Source: Massilia phosphatilytica (lineage in GTDB: Bacteria > Pseudomonadota > Gammaproteobacteria > Burkholderiales > Burkholderiaceae_D). From it: DNA of 64,000 nucleotides. Below, piece after piece: positions 43,634 through 51,015 of this stretch (positions are counted from its first letter, which is position 1; the number at the start of each line of letters is the position of its first letter). The notes under the pieces were generated by a model. The model saw only the letters and a program-made list of their open reading frames with translations, did not search any database and had not been told where the DNA came from. The position numbers and the translations under genes are program-made. The stretch spans positions 161,762 through 225,761 of the forward strand of contig NZ_PUIP01000012.1 in assembly GCF_002968015.1 (NCBI RefSeq). The letters run 5' to 3'.

Positions 43634-44392
43634 TCAGCCCAGGTGGCGGCCGCCGTCGACCTGGATCACGGTGCCGGTGGCGAACAGCAGCGACGTGGCG
43701 CAGGCCTCGACGGCGGCCGCCACGTCGTCCGGCTGGCCGATGCGGCGCAGCGGCGTCGTGCCGGCCTGGCGGTCGTTGAAGGCGGCGTCGCGGCCCGGCA
43801 CGAAATCGCTGTCGACGACGCCCGGCGCCACATTGAGCACGCGGATGGCCGGCGCCAGCGCGCGGCCGAGCGAATGCGCCATGATGTCCAGGCCGGCCTT
43901 GGCCGCGCAGTAGGCCACGTTGCTGCCCGTGCCCGTGGTGGCCGCGATCGAGGAGATGTTCACGACGAGTCCCTGGCCGGAAGCCTTCAGCAGCGGGGCG
44001 AACGCGCGGATGGCGGCGAACGGTGCGCGCCAGTTGGCCGCGAAGATGCGGTCGATCAGCGCGTCGTCGAGGGCGTCGAGGTCGTGGTGCGGCACGGCGC
44101 GGGTGCTGCCGGCCGCGTTCACGAGGATGTCGGCGCGGCCGTAGCGCTCGGCCACCGCAGCGGCGGCGCGCCGGAGGGCGGCGCCGTCCTCGACGTCCAC
44201 GCCCAGCGCCCAGTGGTCCGTGCCGGGGAGGGCGGCGGCTTCCTTCAGTGCGGCCGCCGGGTCGCGCGCCAGCAGCACGACGCGGGCGCCTTGCCGCGCG
44301 AGGCGCAGCGCCGACGCGTAGCCGATCGCGCCGACGCCGCCGGCGATGACGGCCACCTGGCCCGCCAGCGGGCCGTGCGGATGCGTAGTCAT
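43634..44392 (-). CDS. SDR family NAD(P)-dependent oxidoreductase
   Basis: A 252-residue classical short-chain dehydrogenase/reductase. The cofactor motif VIAGGVGAIGYA, the structural NAAGS, the catalytic Ser in NISSIAATTG, and Tyr/Lys in YCAAK are all in place, ending with VIQVDGGRHLG. AAGGA precedes the ATG at 44392. It lies between the dioxygenase (10 bases away) and BKACE genes (10 bases) in one transcript. It could reduce a keto or enol intermediate or oxidise a hydroxyl of the incoming compound; the actual step is unknown. Confidence 0.9.
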   Translation of the reverse strand: MTTHPHGPLAGQVAVIAGGVGAIGYASALRLARQGARVVLLARDPAAALKEAAALPGTDHWALGVDVEDGAALRRAAAAVAERYGRADILVNAAGSTRAVPHHDLDALDDALIDRIFAANWRAPFAAIRAFAPLLKASGQGLVVNISSIAATTGTGSNVAYCAAKAGLDIMAHSLGRALAPAIRVLNVAPGVVDSDFVPGRDAAFNDRQAGTTPLRRIGQPDDVAAAVEACATSLLFATGTVIQVDGGRHLG

Positions 44393-44402
44393 GGGAATCC
44401 TT

Positions 44403-45293
44403 TTATTTGATGGGGGGAACGGGCAGGCAGCTCGTGCCGGGCTGCAGCACGAAGTCGTAGTCGAGCCGGAACTGCGGTTCGTCCGAGCCGGGCACCGGCG
44501 TATGCGGGCGGAACCGGCCGACGAGGCTGCGGCGCACGCCGAACACGACGTCGCTATCCAGGTGCTCGCTGTCATCCGCGAACACCTGCGTGATCACGGT
44601 CTCGTAGCCTTCGTGGCAAACCATGAAGTGCACGTGGGCCGGACGCATGCAGTGGCGGCCCTGGGCGCGCAGCAGGTTGCCCACGATGCCGTGCGTGGGC
44701 ACCGGATAGCCGGCCGGACGCACGGTGCGGAACCAGTAGCGGCCGCGCGCATCCGTGCGGAAGCGCCCGCGCAGGTTCATCTCCGGCTGGTGCGGATCCT
44801 GGTTCTCGTACAGGCCCACGGGCGACGCCTGCCAGACGTCGACGATGGCCCCGGCCAGCGGGTTGCCGGCGAGGTCCGTCACCGTGCCCGACACGTCCAT
44901 CACGGGGCCCGGCATGTCGCAGCGCGCGATGTTGTCGCCGTTCGCGCAGACCGGCGCATCCGCGCGCCAGAACGGGCCGAGCAGCGCGGCCGCGGTCTGG
45001 CCGTCGCAGTCGGGGTGGTTGCGCATCGCGACGAGGGTCGAGATGCCCAGCACGTCGGCCGCCAGCACGACTTCGTTGTGGCGGTCGTTCGTCTGCTGGC
45101 CCAGCAGGGTCAGGAAGCGGATGCCCGCTTCGAACTCTTCCGTGGTCAGGTCGACGTCGCGGATGAGGGCGTGCGCGTGCTCGACCACCGCGGCCATGAT
45201 CCGGCGCAGGCGGGGATCGGCCGTGTTGGCCATGGCGGCCTGGACCACGGCCGTGACGGACTCTTCGCCGTCGATGATGTGTGAAGCGCTCAA
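44403..45293 (-). CDS. Intradiol ring-cleavage dioxygenase, hydroxyquinol 1,2-dioxygenase-like
   Basis: A 296-residue non-haem Fe(III) dioxygenase. The iron ligands are visible as Tyr162 (VGLYENQ), Tyr196 (PAGYPVP), His220 and His222 (RPAHVHF). The segments WQASPVGLYENQDP and NLRGRF, and the N-terminal helical dimer domain (MANTADPRLRRIM), resemble hydroxyquinol and chlorocatechol enzymes more than simple catechol ones. It would open hydroxyquinol to maleylacetate. The start codon is TTG at 45293, seven bases after GAGGAG; internal ATGs would cut the conserved N-terminal domain. It is the first gene of the LacI-controlled unit. Confidence 0.9.
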   Translation of the reverse strand: MSASHIIDGEESVTAVVQAAMANTADPRLRRIMAAVVEHAHALIRDVDLTTEEFEAGIRFLTLLGQQTNDRHNEVVLAADVLGISTLVAMRNHPDCDGQTAAALLGPFWRADAPVCANGDNIARCDMPGPVMDVSGTVTDLAGNPLAGAIVDVWQASPVGLYENQDPHQPEMNLRGRFRTDARGRYWFRTVRPAGYPVPTHGIVGNLLRAQGRHCMRPAHVHFMVCHEGYETVITQVFADDSEHLDSDVVFGVRRSLVGRFRPHTPVPGSDEPQFRLDYDFVLQPGTSCLPVPPIK

Positions 45294-45320
45294 GGTCGTC
45301 TCCTCGGCTTGTGGGTGTTT

Positions 45321-45338
45321 TATGCGAACGTTCGCATA
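45321..45338. promoter_or_regulatory. LacI-type operator O1
   Basis: TATGCGAACGTTCGCATA is a perfect 18-base palindrome with the central CG typical of LacI family operators. It covers the predicted start site of the dioxygenase operon promoter, so binding should block transcription. Confidence 0.88.
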
Positions 45339-45343
45339 GATTC

Positions 45344-45372
45344 AATGTAGGAGTTAACGAACACAGAGTCAA
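45344..45372 (-). promoter_or_regulatory. Promoter of the dioxygenase operon
   Basis: On the minus strand TTGACT (45372-45367) and TACATT (45349-45344) are exactly 17 bases apart, a good sigma-70 promoter. It lies between the two LacI-type operators, and transcription would begin near 45337 within O1. Confidence 0.75.
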
Positions 45373-45380
45373 GAAGTTTT

Positions 45381-45392
45381 GCGAACGTTCGC
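45381..45392. promoter_or_regulatory. LacI-type operator O2
   Basis: GCGAACGTTCGC repeats the core of O1 exactly, with one flank (ATA) also kept. Its centre is 57 bases from that of O1, just upstream of the -35 of the operon promoter. Two sites suggest cooperative binding or looping by a LacI family tetramer. Confidence 0.85.
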
Positions 45393-45441
45393 ATAAAAGC
45401 GTCAACGCCGGAAAATCGCGCTCGGGACGCCCCATGCGACA

Positions 45442-46473
45442 ATGGATTCCATGCAACAGAAGAAGATGACCCTCAAGGGCCTGGCCCAGATCCTCGGCGT
45501 GCACCCGTCGACCGTGGGGCGCGTGATGGACCCCGCCACGCGCCACATGGTGGGCGACGAGGTCGTGCAACGCGTGCTCAAGGAAGCGGCGCGGCATGGC
45601 TATCGTCCGAACAAGCTGGCGGCCGCCATGCGCACGGGCCAGTCGAAGCTGGTGGGCGTGATGCTGCCCGACATCACCAACCCCGTATTCCCGCCGATCG
45701 TGCTGGGCATCGAGGACGAGTTGCGCAAGCACGGCTACCTGGTGCTGATGTCGAACGCGGGCGAGGACAAGGACCAGCAGCGCTTCGTCGTCGACCAGCT
45801 GCTCGCGCGCCAGGTCGACGCCTTGATCCTGGCCACCGCGACGCGCGACGATCCCGTCATCACGCGCTGCCTCGAGGCCGGCGTGGCTGTCGTCACCGTC
45901 AACCGCAGCGAGGACGGCGCGCGGGTGTCGAGTGTCGTGAACGACGAGGCGCAGGGCATGCGTCAGTCCGTCGACCACCTCGTGGCGCTCGGGCACCGGC
46001 GCATCGTGCACCTGGTGGGGCCGCAGCACCTGTCGACGGGCCACCTGCGGCGCGAGGGCTTTTTACAAGCGCTGGCGGCGCACGGCCTGGCGGACGCGCC
46101 CTGCCTCGTCGACTGCCCGTCGTACACCCGGGAAGCGGGACGCGCCGCATGCGACGAGGCGCTCGTCCGCTACCCCGACGCGACGGCCATCCTGGCCGGC
46201 AACGACCTGGTGGCGCTGGGCTGCTACGACAGCCTGCGCGCGCGCGGCCTGCGCTGCCCGGAAGACGTGTCCATCATCGGCCACAACGACATGCCGTTCG
46301 TCGACGCGGTGCACCCGGCGCTGACCACGGTGCGCATCGGCCACCACGACATGGGCGTGCAGGCCGCGCAGCTGATCCTGCGCAGCCTGGCCGACGGTAC
46401 GGCCGGCGTGCTGGAAGTGCGGCTGAAGCCGGCGCTCGTCGTGCGCGCATCGACCGGCGCGTGCCGCGCCTGA
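45442..46473 (+). CDS. LacI family transcriptional regulator of the dioxygenase operon
   Basis: A repressor of up to 343 residues. The N-terminal helix-turn-helix (MTLKGLAQILGVHPSTVGRVM) and hinge (RPNKLAAAMRTGQS) are followed by the periplasmic-binding-protein-like core (VGVMLPDITNPVFPPIVLGIE, DALILATATRDDP, HRRIVHLVGP, ILAGNDLVALGCYDSLRARG, HPALTTVRIGHHDMG). The start may be 45442 or 45451. It is divergent from the dioxygenase operon and sits beside two matching operators, so it almost certainly controls that operon and possibly itself. The inducer is unknown, perhaps a ring-cleavage product or the aromatic substrate. Confidence 0.93.
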   Translation: MDSMQQKKMTLKGLAQILGVHPSTVGRVMDPATRHMVGDEVVQRVLKEAARHGYRPNKLAAAMRTGQSKLVGVMLPDITNPVFPPIVLGIEDELRKHGYLVLMSNAGEDKDQQRFVVDQLLARQVDALILATATRDDPVITRCLEAGVAVVTVNRSEDGARVSSVVNDEAQGMRQSVDHLVALGHRRIVHLVGPQHLSTGHLRREGFLQALAAHGLADAPCLVDCPSYTREAGRAACDEALVRYPDATAILAGNDLVALGCYDSLRARGLRCPEDVSIIGHNDMPFVDAVHPALTTVRIGHHDMGVQAAQLILRSLADGTAGVLEVRLKPALVVRASTGACRA

Positions 46474-46500
46474 CGTTCACGCCAGGCGAAAGGTTCTTGT

Positions 46501-46514
46501 AATATTTCGATATT
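46501..46514. promoter_or_regulatory. Possible ArsR-family operator
   Basis: AATAT-TTCG-ATATT is a perfect five-base dyad 17 bases before the ArsR start codon, in a short A+T-rich gap. Such dyads overlapping the promoter are usual for autoregulated ArsR repressors. Confidence 0.4.
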
Positions 46515-46530
46515 TAGCTAATAATCAATC

Positions 46531-46845
46531 ATGACTTCGATCTTCAAAGCGCTCGCCGATCCCACCCGCCGCCAGGTCCTGCAAATGTTGCGGGCCGGGC
46601 CAATGAGCGCGGGTGCCCTGGCCGATGCCTTCGACGTGTCGAAGCCGACCATGTCCGCCCACTTCGCCGTGTTGGTGGCCGCCGACCTGATCGAGGCGGA
46701 GAAGAGCGGGCGCACGATCATGTACCGGCTGAAGATGTCGGTGCTCGAGGAGGCGCTCATGGGTTTCGCACAGGCGTTCGGGTTACATGTCACGTCCGAG
46801 ACGCCGCCGACAACCGCCGCAAGGCACACCAAGGAGGAACCATGA
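46531..46845 (+). CDS. ArsR/SdpR-type winged-helix repressor
   Basis: A 104-residue regulator starting MTSIFKALADPTRRQVLQMLRAGPMSAGALADAF, with the recognition helix in VSKPTMSAHFAVLVAADLIEAEKSGRTIMYRL. No metal-binding cysteines (CxC) are seen, so it is not an arsenic or cadmium sensor and is closer to the SdpR/autorepressor branch. The stop overlaps the next start by ATGA, and a membrane protein follows, as in SdpR-SdpI pairs. The signal is unknown. Confidence 0.9.
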   Translation: MTSIFKALADPTRRQVLQMLRAGPMSAGALADAFDVSKPTMSAHFAVLVAADLIEAEKSGRTIMYRLKMSVLEEALMGFAQAFGLHVTSETPPTTAARHTKEEP

Positions 46846-47258
46846 TTCCGAACCATCCGATTCGCCGCGCACTGTGGATCGCTGCGATCTACCTGTTGAT
46901 GTCCGTGGTACTCCATGCGCTCCGGCAGCGTGGCCTGGTCAGTGCCGGGACGGTCGTGCGACTGACGGGCATGGTGACGGGCATCGTGGTGCTGGTTGCC
47001 GCGAACGCGATCCCCAAAAGGTTGGTGCCGCTGGCGCGCCTGTCCTGCGATCCCGCGCGCGAGCAAGCCCTGCGACGCCTCGCGGGCTGGGCACTGGTGC
47101 TGGGCGGCCTGGGTTATACGCTCGCGTACGCGCTGGCACCGATCGCCATCGCCGGCAAGTTGGCCAATTCCTTGCTGGCGCCGGCTGGCATCGTCGTGGC
47201 AGGCATCATGGTGTACTGCGTCTGGATGCGCGTCAGCGCAAGACGACGCGGGACTTGA
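46842..47258 (+). CDS. Small four-helix membrane protein (partner of ArsR regulator)
   Basis: A 138-residue protein with four hydrophobic helices (about residues 8-25, 38-56, 82-100 and 108-128) and short basic loops. AAGGAGGAACC precedes the ATG, which overlaps the ArsR gene by four bases. By position and topology it resembles SdpI-like immunity or signalling proteins encoded with SdpR-type repressors, but sequence similarity is not obvious by eye, so the function is unassigned. Confidence 0.8.
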   Translation: MIPNHPIRRALWIAAIYLLMSVVLHALRQRGLVSAGTVVRLTGMVTGIVVLVAANAIPKRLVPLARLSCDPAREQALRRLAGWALVLGGLGYTLAYALAPIAIAGKLANSLLAPAGIVVAGIMVYCVWMRVSARRRGT

Positions 47259-47335
47259 CCTCCGCGCTCGTCCACGCCGGTCCAACACAACGCCAGTGCG
47301 GCGCATCGCCGCTGAACTTACACAGGAGAACGACC

Positions 47336-47677
47336 ATGTTTGCGCTACTGATGGGACTCGGCAGTATTTCTCCCGCTTCGCTGCACGACTTGATTCGCGA
47401 AAAAGGCGTGACCGTTATCGACGTCAATTCGCCCCAAAGCTGGTTGAAGGCCCGCGTTCCAGGCGCCATCAACCTCGACCCAACGTCGTTTGATGCCAAC
47501 GATCTGCCGGCCGACAAGGCATCCCGGATCGTCTTCTACTGTTCCAACCCCATGTGTCGCAAGGCGCCAGGTGCTGCGCGCCGAGCCAGGAAACTGGGTT
47601 ACGCCAATGCGGTTGTCATGTCTGCCGGTATCAATGGATGGGTCGGCGCCAACATGCCCACCGAAACCGGCCGATAG
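47336..47677 (+). CDS. Rhodanese-like domain protein
   Basis: A 113-residue single rhodanese domain. The core VTVIDVNSPQSWLKARVPGAINL and the active-site loop YCSNPMCRKAPGAARRA carry the catalytic Cys; a second Cys follows four residues later in the loop, which is unusual and may allow disulfide or persulfide switching. CAGGAG precedes the ATG. It is on the same strand as the ArsR pair, 77 bases downstream, and convergent with the LytTR regulator. The partner is unknown. Confidence 0.88.
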   Translation: MFALLMGLGSISPASLHDLIREKGVTVIDVNSPQSWLKARVPGAINLDPTSFDANDLPADKASRIVFYCSNPMCRKAPGAARRARKLGYANAVVMSAGINGWVGANMPTETGR

Positions 47678-47679
47678 CC

Positions 47680-48432
47680 TTAAATCGCCATCTCCCTTAG
47701 CACCTTCGACGCCTCCCGGCTCGCCGTCAGCACGGCCCCGTCACGCATCGTGATCTCGAGCTGCGACTGGTCGTCCGCGCGCATGGAGTCCACGAAGTCG
47801 AGGTTCACGAGCGCCGAGCGGTGGATGCGGATGAAGCGGCCCGGGTCCAGCTGCGCTTCCAGTTCCGAGATCCCGATGCGCACGAGGAAGGTATGGCCGC
47901 GCGCGGCGATCGCCGTGTATTTCGCATCCGCCTTCAGGTAGGCGATCTCGTTCACGGACAGCGGGAAGATGCGGCCGCGGTCGCGCACGAGGATGCGTTC
48001 GATGCGCGCGGGTGCATGTTGTATCGCCTGCACGAGGACGCCGTCGACGAGGTCGCGCGCGGGGACGGACGATCCAGGCATCTCGAGCAGGCGCGCGACG
48101 GCAGCGTCGAAGCGGGCGCGCGTAAAGGGTTTCAGCAGGTAGTCGACGGCGTTCAGTTCGAACGCGGTCACGGCGTACTGGTCGTACGCGGTCGTGAACA
48201 CGATGTCCGGTACGACGGTCAGGCGGCGCAGCACGTCCAGGCCCGTCATCTCGGGCATCTGGATATCCATGAAGACGATGTCGGGACGGATGCGCTCGAT
48301 CTGCGCGAGCGCGCTGGCGCCGTCCGCCGCTTCGCCCACGAGGCGCAGGCCGGCATGGGCATAGATGAAGTCGCGCAGGACGTCGCGCGCGAGCGGTTCG
48401 TCCTCGGCGATGAAGACGGTTCGGGCATTCAT
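47680..48432 (-). CDS. LytTR family response regulator
   Basis: A 250-residue DNA-binding response regulator. The receiver has the acidic pair EDE near residue 10, the phospho-acceptor in IVFMDIQMPEMTG and the lysine in DYLLKPF. The C-terminal LytTR domain is shown by IAYLKADAKYTAI, FLVRIGISELEAQL and FIRIHRSALVNLDFV. It overlaps its kinase gene by four bases. Such pairs often control transport or envelope genes; no target is evident. Confidence 0.94.
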   Translation of the reverse strand: MNARTVFIAEDEPLARDVLRDFIYAHAGLRLVGEAADGASALAQIERIRPDIVFMDIQMPEMTGLDVLRRLTVVPDIVFTTAYDQYAVTAFELNAVDYLLKPFTRARFDAAVARLLEMPGSSVPARDLVDGVLVQAIQHAPARIERILVRDRGRIFPLSVNEIAYLKADAKYTAIAARGHTFLVRIGISELEAQLDPGRFIRIHRSALVNLDFVDSMRADDQSQLEITMRDGAVLTASREASKVLREMAI

Positions 48433-49511
48433 GTGAATTCCTTGTCGTGGGCAGCGAGAGGAATGGCCATCGTGACGACGAAGCCGGCACCCGGCGCGGT
48501 GTCGATGGCGAGTCCCTCCGTGGTGCCGTATTCCAGTTGCAGGCGGCGCTCGACGGTGCGCAGGCCCAGGCCGTTGGATGCGCGCACGCGGCCGATGTCG
48601 GCGCCGGGGCCGTCGTCGCCGACGGACAGCACGAGCTTGCCCGTGCGTGCGTCGAGGCGCGTGCGGATCAGCAGCCGGCCCGGCCGGCTGTGCGGATTGA
48701 AGGCGTGCTTGATGCTGTTCTCGACGAGCGGCTGCAGCGACAGCGCGGGCAGGAGGTGGCTGGAAGCGGCGTCGTCCAGTTCCCAGTCGACGTGCAGGCG
48801 CGAGCCGAGACGCAGGCTTTCCAGTTCGAGATAGTCGCGCACGAAGCGCAGTTCGTCGTCCAGCGTGACGCGGTCGTTGCCCGTCTTTTCCGTGTCCAGC
48901 ACGTAGCGCAGCATGTCGGAGAACTGAAACAGCGCGGTCTCGGCGGCGTTCGGATCCTTGCGGGTGAGGGCGATGATCGAGTGCAGCGTGTTGAACAGGA
49001 AGTGCGGATTGAGCTTGCTGCGCAGCGCGTTCAGCTCCGTCGCGACGAGCAGCGCATGCGCCTGCTGCACGGCGACCTCCTGGCGGCGGCGGGCATCGTT
49101 GGCGCGGATCATGTGGAAGGCGGTGGCGATGACGCCATAGCCCATCATCGAATACAGCACGGGCCACACGTAGAACGACAGCGGCTGCGTCGTCTCGTAG
49201 AGCAGTCCAGGCAGCGCGTACGACAGGATGGCGTAGGTTGGCGCGCCCACGACGTGGATCAGGCAGCGCGTCGCGAACGGGACGTGACGGCGTTCCATCC
49301 AGCCGCTGAGCGGCCAGTGCAGGGCGAGTACGAACGCCTGGGGCACGATCCACAGCATCGGCACCAGGCCGCGCCAGTTGTAGCCGTGCTGGCTGGAGTC
49401 GGCGAGCCGCAGCACGACCGCGAGCAGCACCATGTACGCGAGCCAGCCGCAGGCGTAGTTGCGCCACATGCGGCGGGTCGTCAGTGTCGTCGTGGTCGTC
49501 AGCTGTTCCAT
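48429..49511 (-). CDS. LytS/YehU-like membrane sensor histidine kinase
   Basis: A 360-residue kinase with four membrane helices in the first 145 residues. The His_kinase domain has the phospho-acceptor in ALRSKLNPHFLFNTLHSI, then the ATPase motifs LQPLVENSIKHAF and VGDDGPGAD...GLGLRTVERRL. It is the cognate partner of the LytTR regulator, whose start it overlaps by ATGA. The signal is unknown. A 157-base divergent gap separates it from the glutamine synthetase family gene. Confidence 0.93.
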   Translation of the reverse strand: MEQLTTTTTLTTRRMWRNYACGWLAYMVLLAVVLRLADSSQHGYNWRGLVPMLWIVPQAFVLALHWPLSGWMERRHVPFATRCLIHVVGAPTYAILSYALPGLLYETTQPLSFYVWPVLYSMMGYGVIATAFHMIRANDARRRQEVAVQQAHALLVATELNALRSKLNPHFLFNTLHSIIALTRKDPNAAETALFQFSDMLRYVLDTEKTGNDRVTLDDELRFVRDYLELESLRLGSRLHVDWELDDAASSHLLPALSLQPLVENSIKHAFNPHSRPGRLLIRTRLDARTGKLVLSVGDDGPGADIGRVRASNGLGLRTVERRLQLEYGTTEGLAIDTAPGAGFVVTMAIPLAAHDKEFT

Positions 49512-49668
49512 TCAGAAAGTATGACGCAGGACGGCGGCGCGCGGAATGGCCATGACGCGAAGTGCGGTATCGCGGCAACGAATTGCGAAAATGAAGGTAG
49601 CCGACCCGCGCGCGGCCTAAAAATCGCCGATGCTATATTGGGCCGCATCGAAGTAAGCGAGGAGTGTG

Positions 49669-51015
49669 ATGGATTCCGAAGCGCATGATCCGATGCGCGA
49701 TTTTCTGCGCGAACACAATATCCACGAAGTCGAATGCGTCATCGCCGACATGACGGGCATTGCCCGCGGCAAGATCCTTCCGAAAGACCTGTTCCTGGCG
49801 GGCGAGCACATGCGGCTGCCGAAGAGCGTCCTGCTGAACACGGTCCACGGCGAACAGCCGAACAATACGCCGTACGTCGGCTCCATCGATCCCGACATGG
49901 TCTGCGTGCCCGACCCGGCCACGATCCGCGTCGTGCCCTGGGCGACGGAGCGTGTCGCGCTCGTGATTCACGATTGCACGAACTTCGACGGGTCCCTGGT
50001 CGACCTGGCCCCACGCTCCGTGCTGCGCCGCGTGCTGGGCCTGTATGCGGAGCGGGGCTGGCGGCCGGTCGTGGCGCCGGAAATGGAGTTCTATCTCGTC
50101 GCGCGCACGACGAATCCGCACGAGCCCTTGAGCCCGCCGACGGGCCGCAGCGGCTTCACGGAGCAGGGCCGGCAGTCGTATTCGATCGATGCCGTCAACG
50201 ATTTCGATCCGTTTTTCCTGGAACTGTCGGCGTTCTGCAAGCAGCACGAACTCGGTGTCGAGACGCTGATCCACGAGGCCGGCGCTGGCCAGATGGAAAT
50301 CAATTTTACGCATGGCGACGCACTCGAACTGGCCGACCGCGTCTTCCTGTTCAAGCGGGCCGTGCGCGAGACGGCGCTGCGCCACGGCATCTTTGCCACG
50401 TTCATGGCCAAGCCGATGGAGACGGAGCCGGGCAGCGCCATGCACGTGCACCAGAGCATCGTCGACGCGGACGGCCGCAACATCTTTTCCAACGACGACG
50501 GATCGGAGAGCGCGCTGTTCCGCCACTTCATCGGCGGGCTCGAACGCTACGTGCCGCCGGCGACGCTGCTGTTCGCGCCGCACGTGAATTCCTACCGGCG
50601 CCTGTCGCGCTTCCAGTCGGCGCCGATGAACGTGCATTGGGGCTACGACAACCGCACGTGCGGCATCCGCATCCCGAATTCAAGCCCGGCCAGCCGCCGC
50701 GTGGAAAACCGCGTGCCGGGCGTGGACGTGAACCCCTATCTCGCGATGGCGGCCACGCTGGCCTGCGGCTTCCTCGGCATGGTCGAAGGACTGGAACCGC
50801 CGCCGCCGACGCCGGAGAGCGCGGAGCACATCCACGGCGACCTGCCGCGCAATCTCGAGGATGCGATCCTGCAGCTGCGCGGGTGCCCGGCGCTGGCCGA
50901 CATGCTGGGACCCTTGTTCGTGCAGGCGTTCTGCGAAGTGAAGGAGCTGGAGTTCGCGACGTTTTCGCGCGTGATCAGTTCGTGGGAGCGGGAGCATTTG
51001 ATGCTCCTCGTCTGA
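49669..51015 (+). CDS. Second glutamine synthetase family protein (PuuA-like)
   Basis: A 448-residue ligase clearly related to the puuA at 33015: shared ECVIADMTGIARGKILP, IHEAGAGQMEINF, FMAKPMETEPGSAMHVHQS, NRTCGIRIP and RRVENR. Catalytic and metal residues appear intact. It stands alone without other puu genes, so it may use another amine, such as a monoamine, spermidine or ethanolamine. GAGGAG precedes the ATG at 49669; a GTG one codon earlier is also in frame. The gene abuts the next, opposing gene with no gap. Confidence 0.88.
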   Translation: MDSEAHDPMRDFLREHNIHEVECVIADMTGIARGKILPKDLFLAGEHMRLPKSVLLNTVHGEQPNNTPYVGSIDPDMVCVPDPATIRVVPWATERVALVIHDCTNFDGSLVDLAPRSVLRRVLGLYAERGWRPVVAPEMEFYLVARTTNPHEPLSPPTGRSGFTEQGRQSYSIDAVNDFDPFFLELSAFCKQHELGVETLIHEAGAGQMEINFTHGDALELADRVFLFKRAVRETALRHGIFATFMAKPMETEPGSAMHVHQSIVDADGRNIFSNDDGSESALFRHFIGGLERYVPPATLLFAPHVNSYRRLSRFQSAPMNVHWGYDNRTCGIRIPNSSPASRRVENRVPGVDVNPYLAMAATLACGFLGMVEGLEPPPPTPESAEHIHGDLPRNLEDAILQLRGCPALADMLGPLFVQAFCEVKELEFATFSRVISSWEREHLMLLV

